A stretch of DNA of 64,000 nucleotides from Costus lasius (lineage: Eukaryota > Streptophyta > Magnoliopsida > Zingiberales > Costaceae). The notes beneath the pieces were generated by a model that was given only the letters and a program-made list of their open reading frames with translations, searched no databases and was not told the DNA's origin. Both the position numbers and the translations under genes were made by a program. Within the stretch, counting starts at the first letter, position 1. Each line of letters starts with the position of its first letter. Shown here one piece after another: positions 21,077 to 33,670 of this stretch. The DNA lies in NCBI GenBank assembly GCA_027563935.2, contig CM050454.1, forward strand, positions 74,482,596 to 74,546,595. Reading direction: 5' to 3'.

Positions 21077-24000
21077 GTGTCAGACCAAGGACCACATGTG
21101 ATATCTTTCCTGCAGGCCAGAAAGTTACTTGCTAGTGGGTGTAAGGGTTATCTTGCACATGTTAAGGTGCAGGATGATTCTACTCCTGATTTGACCCAGA
21201 TGGCGGTGGTGCAAGAGTTTCCTGATGTGTTCTCTGAAGAATTTTCAGGCTTGCCACCAATTCGAGAGGTAGAGTTTGGCATTGAGTTGGTGCCAGGTAC
21301 TGCACCTATCTCCAGAGCTCCTTACCGCATGGCTACCTCAGAGTTGGCTGAACTTAAGAAGCAACTGGAGGAATTGCTGGAGAAAGGCTACATCCGGCCT
21401 AGTGCTTCTCCCTGGGGAGCACCAGTGCTGTTCGTTAAGAAGAAGGATGGAACCCTGAGGATGTGTATAGACTACAGGCAACTGAACCAAGTGACTATCA
21501 AGAATAGGTATCCTCTCCCCAGAATTGATGATCTATTTGATCAATTACAGGGAGCTACAGTGTTCTCTAAGATTGATCTGAGATCAGGGTATTACCAGCT
21601 TAGGGTCAAGGATGAGGATATATTTAAGACTGCTTTCAGGACCAGGTATGGGCATTTTGAATTTCTAGTTATGCCTTTTGGACTGACGAATGCACCTGCT
21701 GTCTTCATGGATTTGATGAACAGGGTATTTCATGAATTGCTCGATTCTTGTGTGGTAGTCTTCATAGATGATATCTTGGTGTACTCTCGGACTACTTCGG
21801 ATCATATCAGTGACTTGCGCAGAGTGCTGGAGATCCTAAGGAAAAACCGATTATATGCCAAGGCTAGTAAGTGTGAGTTTTGGCTAGAAAAGATCAGTTT
21901 CCTTGGGCATGTGATTTCTGGTCAGGGGGTGTCTGTGGATCCAGTTAAAGTGCAAGCCATCCTTAATTGGGGAAGACCGACTAGTGCTACTGAGATCAGA
22001 AGTTTCCTGGGTCTAGCAGGTTACTACCGGAGGTTTGTTGAGGGATTCTCCAAGCTGGCGGGTCCTTTAACTAAATTGACCAGAAAGGAGGCCAAGTTTA
22101 ATTGGGATGACAAGTGTGAAGAGAGCTTTCAGGAGCTGAAGAGAAGGTTGACTAGTACACCGATCCTCATTATTCCAAGTGATGGGGAAAGGTTTACTGT
22201 CTATACGGATGCTTCAGGCAAGGGGTTGGGTTGTGTCTTGATGCAGAAGAGTAATGTGGTAACTTATGCTTCGAGACAACTGAAGGAGTATGAGTCGAAC
22301 TACCCTACTCATGACTTGGAGTTGGCGGCCGTAGTCTTTGCTCTGAAGATATGGCGTCACTATTTGTTGGGTCAAGAGTTTGATCTGTTCACTGACCACC
22401 AGAGTCTCAAGTACATCTTCACTCAGAAGGAGTTGAACATGAGACAGAGAAGATGGATGGAGTTGATCAAAGACTATGACTTCGCTATTCAGTATCAGGC
22501 TGGAAAGGCCAATGTAGTGGCTGATGCACTGAGCAGACATCCAGTAGCTTCAGTAGCGGCACTACGGGTCAGTGAGTGGCAGTTATTGCAGGAGTTCCGA
22601 GATCTCAGGATCAGTGTTTCTCCTAGAGTTCAGTCGGGTTATGTGGCTTTCCTCAGAGTACAGTCTGCTTTGTTGCAGAAGATCAGAGATCAGCAGTCTG
22701 TGGATCCGAAATTAGCTCAGATCAGGGATAGTTTGATTGCGGGTGAAGTTCAGGATTTTAGCTTGTCTGATGATGGTGTTCTCCGGTTCCGTGGAAGGGT
22801 GTGTGTCCCTGAGGAACCGAGCTTGAGGAAAGAAATATTGGAGGATAGCCATAACTCCAAATATTCTCTACACCCTGGTGTGACTAAGATGTATCAGGAT
22901 CTCAAGAAGAGTTTTTGGTGGCCGGGTATGAAGAAAGAGGTAGTTGATTTTGTCTCTAGGTGTTTAACCTGTCAGACTGTAAAGGCTGAACACCAGAAGC
23001 CTGGTGGTTTGTTGCAGCCCCTTCCTATTCCTGAGTGGAAGTGGGAATGTATCAGTATGGACTTTGTGTGTGGTTTGCCCAGAACCAGATTGGGACATGA
23101 TGCTATTTGGGTGATTGTTGATAGACTCACTAAATCAGCCCACTTTCTCCCGATCAAGATGACTTATCCTTTAGAGAGACTGGCTAAGTTGTATATTGAT
23201 GAGATAGTCAGACTGCATGGAGTGCCTGTTGATATTGTGTCTGATAGGGACTCTCGGTTTCTGTCCAGGTTTTGGAAGAGCTTACAGGAGGGTTTGGGTA
23301 CTAAGCTGAGTTTTAGTACAGCATATCATCCTCAGTCTGATGGCCAGACGGAGCGTACTATCCAGACTTTAGAAGACCTATTGAGAGCTTATGTGGTTGA
23401 TTGGAGTTCTGAGTGGAACAGGGATCTATCTTTGATAGAGTTCACCTATAATAATAGCTTCCACTCCAGTATTCAGATGGCTCCTTATGAGGCTTTGTAT
23501 GGGAGGAGGTGTAGGACTCCCTTGTGTTGGGAGGAAACTGGTGATAGATTGATTTTGAGATCTGATGCAGTACAGGAGACTACTGATAAGGTCAAAGAGA
23601 TTCAGGATAAACTGAAGATTTCTCGGGACAGACAGAAGAGTTATGCTGATGACCGTCGTCGACCCCTAGAGTTTGTGGTAGGGGATCATGTTTTCTTAAA
23701 GGTGTCACCTACTAAGGGTGTTATGCGGTTTGGCAAGAAAGGAAAGCTGAGCCCGAGGTTTGTTGGACCTTTTGACATTATTGAGAGAGTTGGTCCAGTG
23801 GCTTACAAGTTAGCTTTACCTCCTGCTTTGGAACATGTGCATAACGTGTTCCATGTTTCTACTTTGAGGAAATATCATCCTGATCCATCTCATGTATTGG
23901 AGTTGGAACCTCTTCAGATTCAGAGTGATTTGACCTTTGAGGAAAGACCTCTCCGGATTGTGGATAGAAAGGATAAAGTTCTGAGGAACAAGTCTATACC

Positions 24001-24115
24001 TTTGGTAAAGGTTATCTGGGGAAATCAGTCGGTTGAGGAGGCGACCTGGGAGACTGAAGCGGATATGAGGAAGTTTTATGCTTATCTTTTTGATGATATG
24101 GATGCTGAGCTTTAG
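21077..24115 (+). CDS. Gypsy-1 pol: reverse transcriptase, RNase H, integrase, chromodomain-like tail
   Basis: Second part of the gypsy-1 polyprotein, 1012 residues. It has no start codon of its own: it resumes the frame broken at 11979, after the 5-bp duplication. In order: protease-RT linker ([18 protein letters not shown]); RT with [24 protein letters not shown] and catalytic FIDDILVY (Asp at residues 231-232); RNase H ([21 protein letters not shown]); integrase zinc site (H..H, CLTCQ) and core ([34 protein letters not shown]); then a [19 protein letters not shown] module; and a C-terminal chromodomain-like [24 protein letters not shown] has Ser where gypsy-2 has the usual Pro. No internal stop. 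Chromoviral integrases with such tails are known to direct insertion to heterochromatin. Confidence 0.95.
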   Translation: MSDQGPHVISFLQARKLLASGCKGYLAHVKVQDDSTPDLTQMAVVQEFPDVFSEEFSGLPPIREVEFGIELVPGTAPISRAPYRMATSELAELKKQLEELLEKGYIRPSASPWGAPVLFVKKKDGTLRMCIDYRQLNQVTIKNRYPLPRIDDLFDQLQGATVFSKIDLRSGYYQLRVKDEDIFKTAFRTRYGHFEFLVMPFGLTNAPAVFMDLMNRVFHELLDSCVVVFIDDILVYSRTTSDHISDLRRVLEILRKNRLYAKASKCEFWLEKISFLGHVISGQGVSVDPVKVQAILNWGRPTSATEIRSFLGLAGYYRRFVEGFSKLAGPLTKLTRKEAKFNWDDKCEESFQELKRRLTSTPILIIPSDGERFTVYTDASGKGLGCVLMQKSNVVTYASRQLKEYESNYPTHDLELAAVVFALKIWRHYLLGQEFDLFTDHQSLKYIFTQKELNMRQRRWMELIKDYDFAIQYQAGKANVVADALSRHPVASVAALRVSEWQLLQEFRDLRISVSPRVQSGYVAFLRVQSALLQKIRDQQSVDPKLAQIRDSLIAGEVQDFSLSDDGVLRFRGRVCVPEEPSLRKEILEDSHNSKYSLHPGVTKMYQDLKKSFWWPGMKKEVVDFVSRCLTCQTVKAEHQKPGGLLQPLPIPEWKWECISMDFVCGLPRTRLGHDAIWVIVDRLTKSAHFLPIKMTYPLERLAKLYIDEIVRLHGVPVDIVSDRDSRFLSRFWKSLQEGLGTKLSFSTAYHPQSDGQTERTIQTLEDLLRAYVVDWSSEWNRDLSLIEFTYNNSFHSSIQMAPYEALYGRRCRTPLCWEETGDRLILRSDAVQETTDKVKEIQDKLKISRDRQKSYADDRRRPLEFVVGDHVFLKVSPTKGVMRFGKKGKLSPRFVGPFDIIERVGPVAYKLALPPALEHVHNVFHVSTLRKYHPDPSHVLELEPLQIQSDLTFEERPLRIVDRKDKVLRNKSIPLVKVIWGNQSVEEATWETEADMRKFYAYLFDDMDAEL

Positions 24116-24131
24116 AGGACTAAAGCTTTAT

Positions 24132-24144
24132 AAGGAGGGAGGGA
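24132..24144 (+). other. Gypsy-1 polypurine tract
   Basis: aaggagggaggga, directly abutting the 3' LTR and 17 bp after the pol stop. Confidence 0.88.
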
Positions 24145-26775
24145 TGTAAGATCCAAGGATCTTAATTCCTGGTAAGTACAATTCTTGATTTAAATAAAAT
24201 CATTGACTGTGATATTTTATTCTTGATTTAAATAAAATCATTGGTTGTGATATTTTCCTATGTTGTGATTTTGACCCTAGTACTTAATTAATTAGTGTTT
24301 ATTGGTTGTTAAATTATAATTAATTAATTAGTGCTTATTGGTTACTAATTTTATAATTAATTAATTGGAGCTTATTGGATGTTAATTTAATCCTTATTGG
24401 ATTTTCGCTTAACTATGGGTTATTGGGTTTACACTTAAATTAGATCTAAAATTCGAATTAATTGGTTAACGGGTTTAAAATTTAAAACCGAAATTTTAAG
24501 TGGGTAATTGCGGTTAGGGAAGGAAAGTTGGCGTTTTTTTTTGGCTTGGAAGAAACCTTAGGGCGGCGGCTTGGAGGCTTGGGCGACCTTGAAGGCTTAG
24601 ACGAAATTCCTTTCTTCCTCTTCTTTTCCTTTGGCCGGCGTTCTTGGGTGCTTGGTGGCGTCTCTCTTCCATTGGTGGCGACATTGGTGGAATTTCAAAG
24701 CCTTAGACGAGTTTTGGAGAGGATTTCACCTTGGTGTTCACGGTTCAAAATAAGAGGTGAGTGGGGTGTCTCATTCAAATTCTATCAATTTGGTTGTGTT
24801 AGTTGATACATTGGATTGATTGGAAATTTACCATGTTAGAAAACCGAAACTCAAGACTTCACCATGTTGAAAACCGAAATTTGCAAAGGAGTATTTATGT
24901 TGAAAACCGAAATTTGCAAAGGTGTATTTATGTTGAAAACCGAAATTTGCAAAGGTGTATTTATGTTGAAAACCGAAATTTGCAAAGGTGTATTTATGTT
25001 GAAAACCAAAATTTGCAAAGGTGTATCTATGTTGAAATACCGAAATTTTGCAACATGAAATTTAAGGTATTCTTATAGGGGATTTAGGTAGTATTAAATC
25101 AGTGATTCTTGAGCATGAAATTCTTGTTAACTAGGTTTAAATTTTAAGTTAGATAATATGTTGTAGAACCGTGGGCTATATGTGTTGTATTTTAATCCTA
25201 TGTTAAATATTTGAATGCCCTGATAAATGCTAACAATGCTAATAATTTTTATGGCCATGTATTCTGTTTGAGAAACTTGGGTGATAACTTAGCAAGGTTA
25301 TACTGAACTGATCAGCATGAAACCTAAGGACTACACTACATTATGTGGTTATGTGATTTTCGAATATTATGTGTTGTGGTCTGTGTAACCATTATGGGAT
25401 GGATAGGACTAAGGCTAAGTGTAACCGTGTACTCAAGGGGATAGTCTATATGTGATATGTTAGGGGTTAGAGATTTCAGCCCTGTGTTTGTGATATGTGA
25501 GGGGTTGATGTTTCAGCCGCCTGTTGTGATTATCGTGATGAAAATGACTATCCTAGAGTCTGGTCGACACTTAGGAGTCCACTTTTGTGAAATAAGATAT
25601 AAGATGTGTCTAGTGGTTGTCCAGGTAAGGAACCCTTTGGGAGAACGAGTGATTGACGCAAAGTGCCATGTCTTGGTCGGACAGGGGCCACCTCTTGATG
25701 TCATTACTCTTAGACGTTTAGATTTTTGTGTTATGGGGTGGTGTAGATCAAGGTATCACATCTTGACCGGGTGGGGATTACCTCTTGAGTCTACACACTG
25801 TCCATGTTTATGTTGCATGTGATTTGCAGGCTTCTCCCAGTGCTTAGGCCAGAGCCGGGTTGGACCATAGTGGTCACTCTTGATTTATGCTGGACAACTA
25901 GGTCAACTAAGTGGTTGGTGGGTTTAGTTGGTTTAGAGTATGACTCTAGAACCTTGGTTACTCTGTGGTGACAAGTGTGTGATGTCTGTACATCTATTTA
26001 TTTATATGAATTCTGTTCTTTGTTTTTGTTATATGTTAACATGATGTTCTGCTAAATGTTTTTAAAATAATCTGCATGTATCTTTGATTGTATGCTATGG
26101 ATGGTCGATTGAGACTATCCACTCACTGGGCTGTGTAGCTCACCCTTCACTATTTTCAGGTGTAGAGCAGGGGCGCACTGCCTGAGTTAACGTTGATATG
26201 GATATTGTGATTTTCTCTACAACCATGCTGATTTAATGTATAAAACTTTTGTGTTTAACTGGGGCCGGTTATGGCCAACTTTGTGAAATTGTGTTGCCGG
26301 ATTGTGGCAGTTTTGAGAGTTTGATTTTGTGTCACCGCGGGCTTTGACCGGGTTTCGGTGTTTGATATTATTGATGTTAGTTATGAATTTATAGAATCGA
26401 CATTGTGGCTTTGGTTCTAAATTCGAGTCGATTTATATTTTTGCGATCAGATTTTATATAAATGTGAACTTGCATATGTCTGGTGCAAGTATTGCCTGGT
26501 GGCAGGTACCCTTATGTGATTTATGGATTTTACGGATTTTATATGGCTTTGATATAACTATTGCCTTGCATATGTCTAGTGCAAGGATTGCGTGGTGGCA
26601 GGTACATTTACGATATTGTGTTTCGTGGATTTTCGATGTGTGGATTCTCGAAAATTTTCAGATCGACTTTTCCTGAACTTGGTTTTACTTAGCATGTGCA
26701 TCGATCTTGTATGATAACATCCTGTTCCTTGTGAATTGTGTTGCTTGTTTGGGGTTAAGATAACGGGATGTGATA
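24145..26775 (+). repeat. Gypsy-1 3' LTR
   Basis: 2631 bp, same arrangement as the 5' LTR, with about nine differences by eye, including the last codon-like ACA changed to ATA. Followed by the ATGAC target duplication at 26776-26780. Confidence 0.97.
24864..25058 (+). repeat. 33-bp tandem repeat in gypsy-1 3' LTR
   Basis: Same five-unit array as in the 5' LTR, offset by 16467. The first unit has ccg where the 5' copy has cca; unit number is unchanged. Confidence 0.9.
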
Positions 26776-26780
26776 ATGAC

Positions 26781-26790
26781 CATACACTTT
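26781..26790 (-). mobile_element. Remnant of family C LTR beyond gypsy-1
   Basis: catacacttt continues the LTR interrupted at 7677 (family consensus catacactttcagtcat, reverse complement). It is cut off after ten bases by the start of another minus-strand family C LTR. Confidence 0.6.
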
Positions 26791-27700
26791 TGTTGGGAAA
26801 CCTCGAGGATATTTTAAAATTTTACATACATTACAAAGAAGACAGCGGAAGCATATCCTCGCAACAGGCCGATCGCAAAAACCCAATGGATCGAAACTTG
26901 CGAGGGGGTTGACACGATGGAGAGAGGAAGTATCTAGGAGCAAGAAGATGCGATGCTAGTGTAGGCGCCCAAGCGTGCCCCCTCTGGATTCTTACACACA
27001 CGGATGCCTCGAGTCCTCTTCTTTCACGCCCGGTGCTAACCTCAAAAGAAGATCCAAGCCATTGGTGCCTTCTACTTCACATGCGCCACCTCCAAGAGAA
27101 GATGCGCCAAGAGAAAGGTAGAAGAAGAAGATGCTGCCAAGCACAAGAGATCCTTGCGCCAAGAGGGAAGAAGGATGAAGGCTTGCGGCTTGATGGAAGA
27201 GGTTGCGCCAATGTCTTGATGCTCTCATCCTTGTCCCTTGCTCACACCAATTTTTTTAAATTAATTTATTGCTCTCGCATATATCTGATATAAGGAGGCA
27301 AAGGGCGGCAAGGCAAAAGTGTAGGCACATCATACATGAATGATAAGTCAGCTAGGGTTTGTGGGGTGTCAATTAGGGTTAGGGTTATGGCAAGACTCCA
27401 AGCCCTTTCCATAAACCCATTCTAATTAACCATATGCCCTCCATACTTGCCAAACAAGTCCTAGAAGCCATATGTGCCCCATGCCTTGCCATAGAGGCAA
27501 GCTTACCATCCAAGGTTGAAGGGGGAGGTGCCAATTGCTTCCTAATTAAGCACATTGTGCTAACTTCTCCCCATTAAGCCCTTAGGTGCCAGTGGCAGTA
27601 GTTTTCTTCCCATATACCTTTATGCCCTCTTATCGCTTCATGACAACTTATTTTTGGGCCCTATTATACCCTTATGCCCTCTTATCGCTTCCTAACTCCA
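26791..27700 (-). mobile_element. Family C LTR, minus strand, 3' portion
   Basis: Begins tgttgggaaacctcgagg. It matches, in reverse, the last half of the solo LTR ending at 34723: the phrase reading GGCCTGTT.CGAGGATATGCTTCC, the ggtgccaattgcttcctaatta segment, and the cttctccccattaagccc segment. Collinearity ends around 27670-27700 after a local duplication (atgccctcttatcgcttc occurs twice). The sense 5' half is missing. acttt before it may be one copy of a target duplication. Confidence 0.7.
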
Positions 27701-29939
27701 TTATACTCTACATGGAAGGAAGCTACCTGAGGCCTCCTCTAGGGAAGGGGGCCAAACCCCTTTCTTTGACTCCAAACCGATTTATCCTTCAAGCCCTCCA
27801 AGTTGTTCAAATACTCCACATCTAGAGGATGGTGTCTTCAACAACATTCGCTCAAGGGAGAAAGGGGAAGAGGATGAAGCTAGTTTCAGTAGACTCAGAA
27901 GAGAGGGGAAGAGGAGGAGTCGGCTGTAAAGTTCACACTCAAACACACAAAAGCAGCATTCTAAAAATTTTCATAATTGATTGAACTATCTCACAAAACC
28001 CAGTACAAGGGCTTAAAAGCTTTCCCCCTAACGTTCCACTCCCTCACATAAGACATTCAAAAAAATTGCAGGAGTACAAGTGCTAGTGCAAGTGCAGGTT
28101 TCTTGATTGGGTGAGGCACTCAGCTTGCGTATGGGCTGTGATGTGCTATTTTCTTCTTTGGTTTCTTAGCTGGAAAACCTTCCTTGCGCATGGTGTCTTT
28201 CCCTGGTTTCTATTGGGCTGACTTGGGCAGAATGTTGACCACTTATGCTGCTTGAGTTGTGTTGAAGCTGGACAACACATTGGTGGGTCTTTGGGCTGCT
28301 CAATTGGGCTGGAAGTTATTGGATTATGAATTGATGCTGCAACTAGTTTTTGGGTTGCTTCATTGGGCTGAGTTGACTTTGCTAGAGTTGCCACTTTGCT
28401 AGATTTGGCTTGAGTTGCAACCTTGATGGATTTGAATTTGTATTGACATTGGTTTAGGGTTGGCTGATGGGGGAAGTTGCCTTGTATAAATACATGGACT
28501 CAAGCCTAGACTAGAGCAACCTATGATGAAGGATGAAAATCCTAGCCCAAGAATCACCCTAGGTATGTAGCTCTACACGCCTGTGAAGGCTAGATTTAAG
28601 AAGTTAGGGGTTGGTGCACCTGGGCCCCTAAGGGAAGGGGCCGAACTCCTTTGACTCTTCCAAACAGAAAGGATACTTCCTAGCACGTCTTCAGTAGTTG
28701 GTGATGATGCGTTAGGGTGCTTCAACTTCAGCGTCAAGACTATCTTTTAGACTTTGATCTCGGCAATGGAATAGTGTCACGGTAAGGGTGTGAAGGAGAT
28801 GGTGATCGGCGGTGAGAAGCAATGAAGATGAGGGAAATGGAATGGTAACCGGGGTGGAGAGCAAGCTCAATCCAACGAGGAGCAAGCTCAACTCAAGAAC
28901 ACAAACACAAAGTTTTCAGATTTCCAAAATATTTGACTTAGCGTGCAAGAGTGAAAATACAAGGACTTAAAACCCTCTCATTCTCTCAACGTTCACATAT
29001 GTGGAGTTACAAAATTGCCCTCATTCAAAATTCAAATCAATGGCTAGATGTGGGCTGATTTTAATGGATGATGGGGATTGGTCTTCAATGGCTTGGCGCC
29101 TAAGTTACTGGTGGTATCATGGCTTGCATTGGATGCATGCATAGATGCGCATGCAAACTCTTTAGATGCATTGAAGAGATGTGGGTTGGCGCATGGCTTC
29201 TGATTGGTGAGTGAAGGGGTGCTTTGCTTCCCATTGGTGGAAAGTGGAGGTGGAGACTTGAATTCTGAATTTGTGTGGCGCCAAGTGGCTCTCTTGAATT
29301 GAATTGGCGCATGGCTTCTCATTGGTGGATGAAGAGATGTCTTGAAGCTTATTGGTGGCTGAATTGAGTATTGACTTTGAAGTGGCGCCCTTTGAATAAT
29401 TTGACCTGATTTGGGCACCCATGACATGTAGGCATGAGGAGGTGGCATCCATGTGTCATGAAGGTGGTTAGTGCCTTGGGGGGTGGCGCCAATAAGTGTG
29501 CAAACCTTGATGGATGATGGCTGTTATCTTTTCTTTGAGGAGCTTTGATGGAGGGCTGATCTTGAGTCTTGGGAAGGAGTTGGTGCCTTGTAGTCAATTA
29601 CAGGTGCAATAAAACCTAGGCTAAAGACAACCTATTACAGCAATTACTAAAATAAAAAAAAGACTTCAAAGTAAACCTAGACTAATCCTAGCTATAATAT
29701 AATAGCAATTACTGAAAATGCCATAGAGTTTGTAGCGTATTACAAAGCAACAAAACACAAAGTAACAAGTCTTAAATGAGTTCTCAAAATGTTAAGAAGA
29801 GTCAAGCATTCATCCCATAACGAATTGGGGTCTTCTTGAGTCTTGTTGACCTTCTTGGTGGTGTCCCTACATCAACCTACTACATCATCTAGAAAAGTAA
29901 ACAACTTAAAAGAAAATAAACTCCTAGGCTACCCCTGGG
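27701..29939 (-). other. Old LTR-like non-coding region, probably minus strand
   Basis: No ORF that I trust. Two parallel blocks, about 27720-28080 and 28610-29035, share the order: ggaaggggcc(g/a)aac.cctttgactc, then aacacaca.a, a polyadenylate-rich stretch, then acaagg(g/a)ctta.aa, then ctc.acat. This suggests two diverged LTRs of one family in tandem. The phrase ggcgcatggcttct(g/c)attggtg occurs twice (29187, 29306). A TGATGTAGGGACACC phrase on the minus strand near 29875 could be a sense LTR start. A 134-residue minus ORF at 29044-29448 is low-complexity (His, Pro, Ser) and unrecognised. Confidence 0.35.
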
Positions 29940-30818
29940 TGTTGGTGTTTATGCCCTAAGACCTACTATTGGTCTATCTTTTGTACTACTTAACACTGAT
30001 ATTTCATATATATATCATTCTGGCATTGTCGTTATCATGTTTTGTTTACATTTGCGATTGTGTTCTAACATGATAATGTCCCTGGAAACAGATTGGATTT
30101 GTGCTCAAACTATAGTCCCCAGTCAATGTTCCTTATTGGATATGAGACAGCTCTGGTACATGTGAGACTAGTATATGGGCTGGTTAGGCACGAGGTGCTA
30201 ATGCAGACATGTGGGTATATAAGTGGTGGATATATTGGACCGACCCGTTGCGAGGCTATAACTTAGTGTCGTGAGTTATCCTCACAAGTGACAGGAGATG
30301 CATTGATCCCCTGACTTGAGGTCATTGACTCTTCTATATGGTTAGGGACATGCTTTGATACAACCAAACATCTCACCATAGTTGGAAGGTCATAACAATT
30401 GTCACTGAGTATGTCATAACCCATATGAGAAGGTGAATTGACAGACAGAGGATTTGCCCCTTCTTGAGGGACGCTTGATATCGACAGGCCCCCTATGGTA
30501 GCATGACTGAAAGTGTATGCCATACTCAGGTGAAAACCTGATTTAGTCATGACCATGAGATTGGGTGAAAATAAGTGGTGATACACTAGTCCAATCAGAT
30601 ATCAGTTTGGCAAAGAGACTGTAATGCATTAGTACCTTATTGCGATCATGGGGATGTCGATGTCGATTTCCATTCCAATGACTTGGGTAGCAGTGATGCA
30701 CTGTTAGGTGCCACTCACTGCTTATGATGACCTAAGGTCATCACAGCCAAGGTCAGAGGAATCTACAGGGTCGCACACCTTGATACTCGAGTTCTCATAA
30801 TGATCAAGAAGCCTTATG

Positions 30819-33670
30819 TGTAACATCCCGTTATCTTAACCCCAAACAAGCAACACAATTCATGAAAGAAACAGGATGTTATCATACAAGATCGATACAT
30901 ATGCTAGGTAAAACCCCGTTCAGGAAACCCGATCTGAAAATTTTGAAAATCCATACATATAAATCTCCAGGTAAACACAATTTCATAAAGGTACCTGCCA
31001 CCACGCATTCCTTGCACTAGACATATGCAAGGCAACAGTTATATCAAATCCGTATCAAATCCATAAAATCCATAAAGGTACCTGCCACCAGGCATTACTT
31101 GCACTAGACATATGCAAGTTACAGGTATATCAAAACCGATTACAAAGAATACACCACAAACCGAATTTCAAAACAAAATCACAAAATCGATTTTTTATAA
31201 ACTCATACCAAACACCGAAACCAGGCTGAAGCCCGTGGTGACACAAAAATCAAACTCATTTAACAGCCACAATCTGACATCACAAGTTCACATAGTTCAC
31301 ATGGTTCACATAGCTCATATCATTCATATAGTTCGGCCACAACCGGCCCCAAATAATTAAGCGCAAAAGTTCTTAAACAGCAAACTAGCGATATCCATGC
31401 CAATGCTAACTCAAGAAATGCGCCCCTGCTCTATGCCTGAAAATAGTGAGGGGTGAGCTACACAGCCTAGTGAGTGGATAGTCTAAATCGACCATCCATA
31501 ACATACACTCAAAAATATAGACAGATTATTTTTGAAATCTTTAACAGGAACATTATGTTAACGTATAACAACATAAAGAAAACAGAAGTCATATAAACAA
31601 TCAGATGTACACACCAACATATAACAAACTCAGTTTCTAGAGTTATACTCTAAACCAACTCAGATGTACACACCAACACTTAATTAACCTAGTTGTCCAG
31701 CATATTCAGTAGTGACCATTATGGTCTAACCCGGCTTTGGCCTAAGCACTGGGAGACTGCAAAATTTCATGCAACATATAAACATGGACAGTGAGTAGAA
31801 TCAAGAGGTGGCCCCCGCCAGGTCACGACGTGGCACTTTGCTCTAAAACACCCCATAACACATCGATGGATAGTGTGTAGATTCAAGAGGTGGCCCCCGC
31901 CGGGTCACGACGTGGCACTTTGCTCTACGACACCCCATATCACAAAAAGAGTGATGACATCAAGAGGTGGCCCCTGTCCGACCAAGACATGGCACTTTGC
32001 GTCAAAACCCGTTCTCCCAAAAGGTTCCTACTGGACAACAGACACATCTTATATCTTATTTCACAACGGTGGACTTCTAAGTGTCAACTAGACTCTAGGA
32101 TAGTCATCACAATAATCATATCGGGCAGGCTGAACATCAACCCCCATCACAATAATCATAACAGGTAGGCTGAACATCAACCCCCTCACATATCACAATA
32201 CAGGGCTGAAATCTCAAACCCTTAACATATTACACATACTATCCCCTTGAGTACACCGTCACACTTAGCCTTAGTCCTACCCATCACATAACACATAATA
32301 ACCGAAAATCACATAACCACATACTCTTCAAAAATCACATAATTACATAATACTCAAAAATCACATGATCACATAATATTCAAAAATTCATATAACCACA
32401 AAATATTCAAAATCACATAATGTAGTGTAGTCCTTAGGTTTCATGCTGATAGTTCAGTGTAGCCTTGCTAAGTTATCACCCAATTTCTCAAACAAAGTTA
32501 CATAGCCATAAATATATAACCATAAAACATGCTACACTCATAAAGAAACATAAAATTAAAACAAGCATCCATAAAATCAACATAAAATGTAAAACATGTA
32601 TTCTTATAAACTACTTTACAAACTACCACATGTAAACATGTTAACTACAAATATCAAGAATTCGGTTTTCATAAACAATTATCAAAATTTCGGTTTTCAT
32701 GCATATTATCAATATTTCGGTTTTTAGGTTTTCATGGTAAATACCCTAAATTCGATTTTCATGAAGAACAAGGAATATCTTAAATTCGGTTTTCAAGATA
32801 AATATACCTTTGCAACTTTCGGTTTATAACAAGATGAAGTCTTGAGTTTTCGGTTTTAGCATGGTAAAAATTCCAACAAGCAAATGTATCATCTAACACA
32901 TCATCTAACACTAACAAATAGATAGAAATCGAATAGACACCCCACTCACCTCTTAACCGTGAACACTAAGGTGAAAAACTCTCCAAAAATTTTCGTCTAA
33001 GGCTTGAAGTTCCACCAAGAATCGCCGCCAATGGAAGGAAACAACTCCAACACCAAAGACTCCGGCCAAGAGAGAAGGAAGATGAAGAAGAAGATCGCCC
33101 AAGGCTTCAAGAATCGCCAACTCTTCAAGCCGTCGCCCAAAGTTTTCCTCCAAGCCAAACAAAACGCCAAAACCTCTACCCTAGCCGAAATTTACCACTT
33201 AAACTTTGGGTTTTTAAATTTTAAACCCATTAACCAATTAATTCCAAAAGGGTTTAATCCATCTAACTAATAATTTCGAATTTTAAAACCCAATTAGCGC
33301 CAACCCAATAACCCATGGTTTAAGTGAACATCCAATAAGAATTTAAATTAACATCCATTTAATGAATTCACTTAAACGCAAATCCAATAAGGATTTAATT
33401 AATATCCAATAAGCTAGTTAACTAATTAAATTTAACATCCATTAAGCTAATTAACGCCCAACAAAATTATCAACCAATAATCTCTAATTTAATTAACTAT
33501 AAATTAACAACCAAAAATCTCTAGTTAATTAACTATAAATTAACAACCAATACATAGCAAAATATCACAGTCAATAATTTTATTTAAATCATGAACACAA
33601 TATCACAGCCAACGAGTTTATTTAAATCAAAAATAATGCTTACCAGGACTTAAGATCCTTGGATCTTACA
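30819..33670 (-). mobile_element. Tekay-type solo LTR
   Basis: 2852 bp on the minus strand, from TGTAAGATCCAAGGATC (sense start at 33670) to GATAACGGGATGTTACA (sense end at 30819). TTATG flanks both sides (30814-30818 and 33671-33675), proving an insertion and later loss of the internal region. It is collinear with, but clearly diverged from, the gypsy-1 LTR. The 33-bp array is degenerate (ttcggttttca at 32660-32860), the ggtggccccc repeat has three units at 31803-32010, and the hairpin motif CTTGCA...TGCAAG is kept twice (30991-31031, 31078-31118). Confidence 0.93.
31803..32015 (-). repeat. Three-unit ggtggcccc/gacgtggcac tandem repeat
   Basis: Units start at about 31803, 31885 and 31962 (periods 82 and 77). 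Each has aagaggtggcccc, then gacgtggcactttgc (or gacatggcactttgc). The first two keep the ACGT core of plant bZIP sites. It corresponds to the 76-bp array in gypsy-2 LTRs. Confidence 0.8.

Larger units (their letters stand above)
7678..26775 (+). mobile_element. Gypsy-1: Ty3/gypsy chromovirus (Tekay/Del-like), interrupted by copia-1
   Basis: Complete element. It has LTRs of 2631 bp at both ends, TGT...ACA (ATA at the 3' copy), target duplication ATGAC at 7673-7677 and 26776-26780, a Met-tRNA primer-binding site and a polypurine tract. It lies within a family C LTR. Its coding region is split by copia-1 between protease and reverse transcriptase. The LTRs differ at only about nine positions by eye (about 0.3%), so insertion was recent. 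Without copia-1 (9092 bp plus a 5-bp duplication) the element is about 10 kb. The chromodomain-like C-terminus and long LTRs suggest the Tekay/Del clade. Confidence 0.95.

Noticed and set aside
29044..29448. 134-residue minus-strand ORF
   Set aside because: Low-complexity composition, overlapped by three other ORFs on the same strand, no domain; likely chance in GC-skewed DNA.
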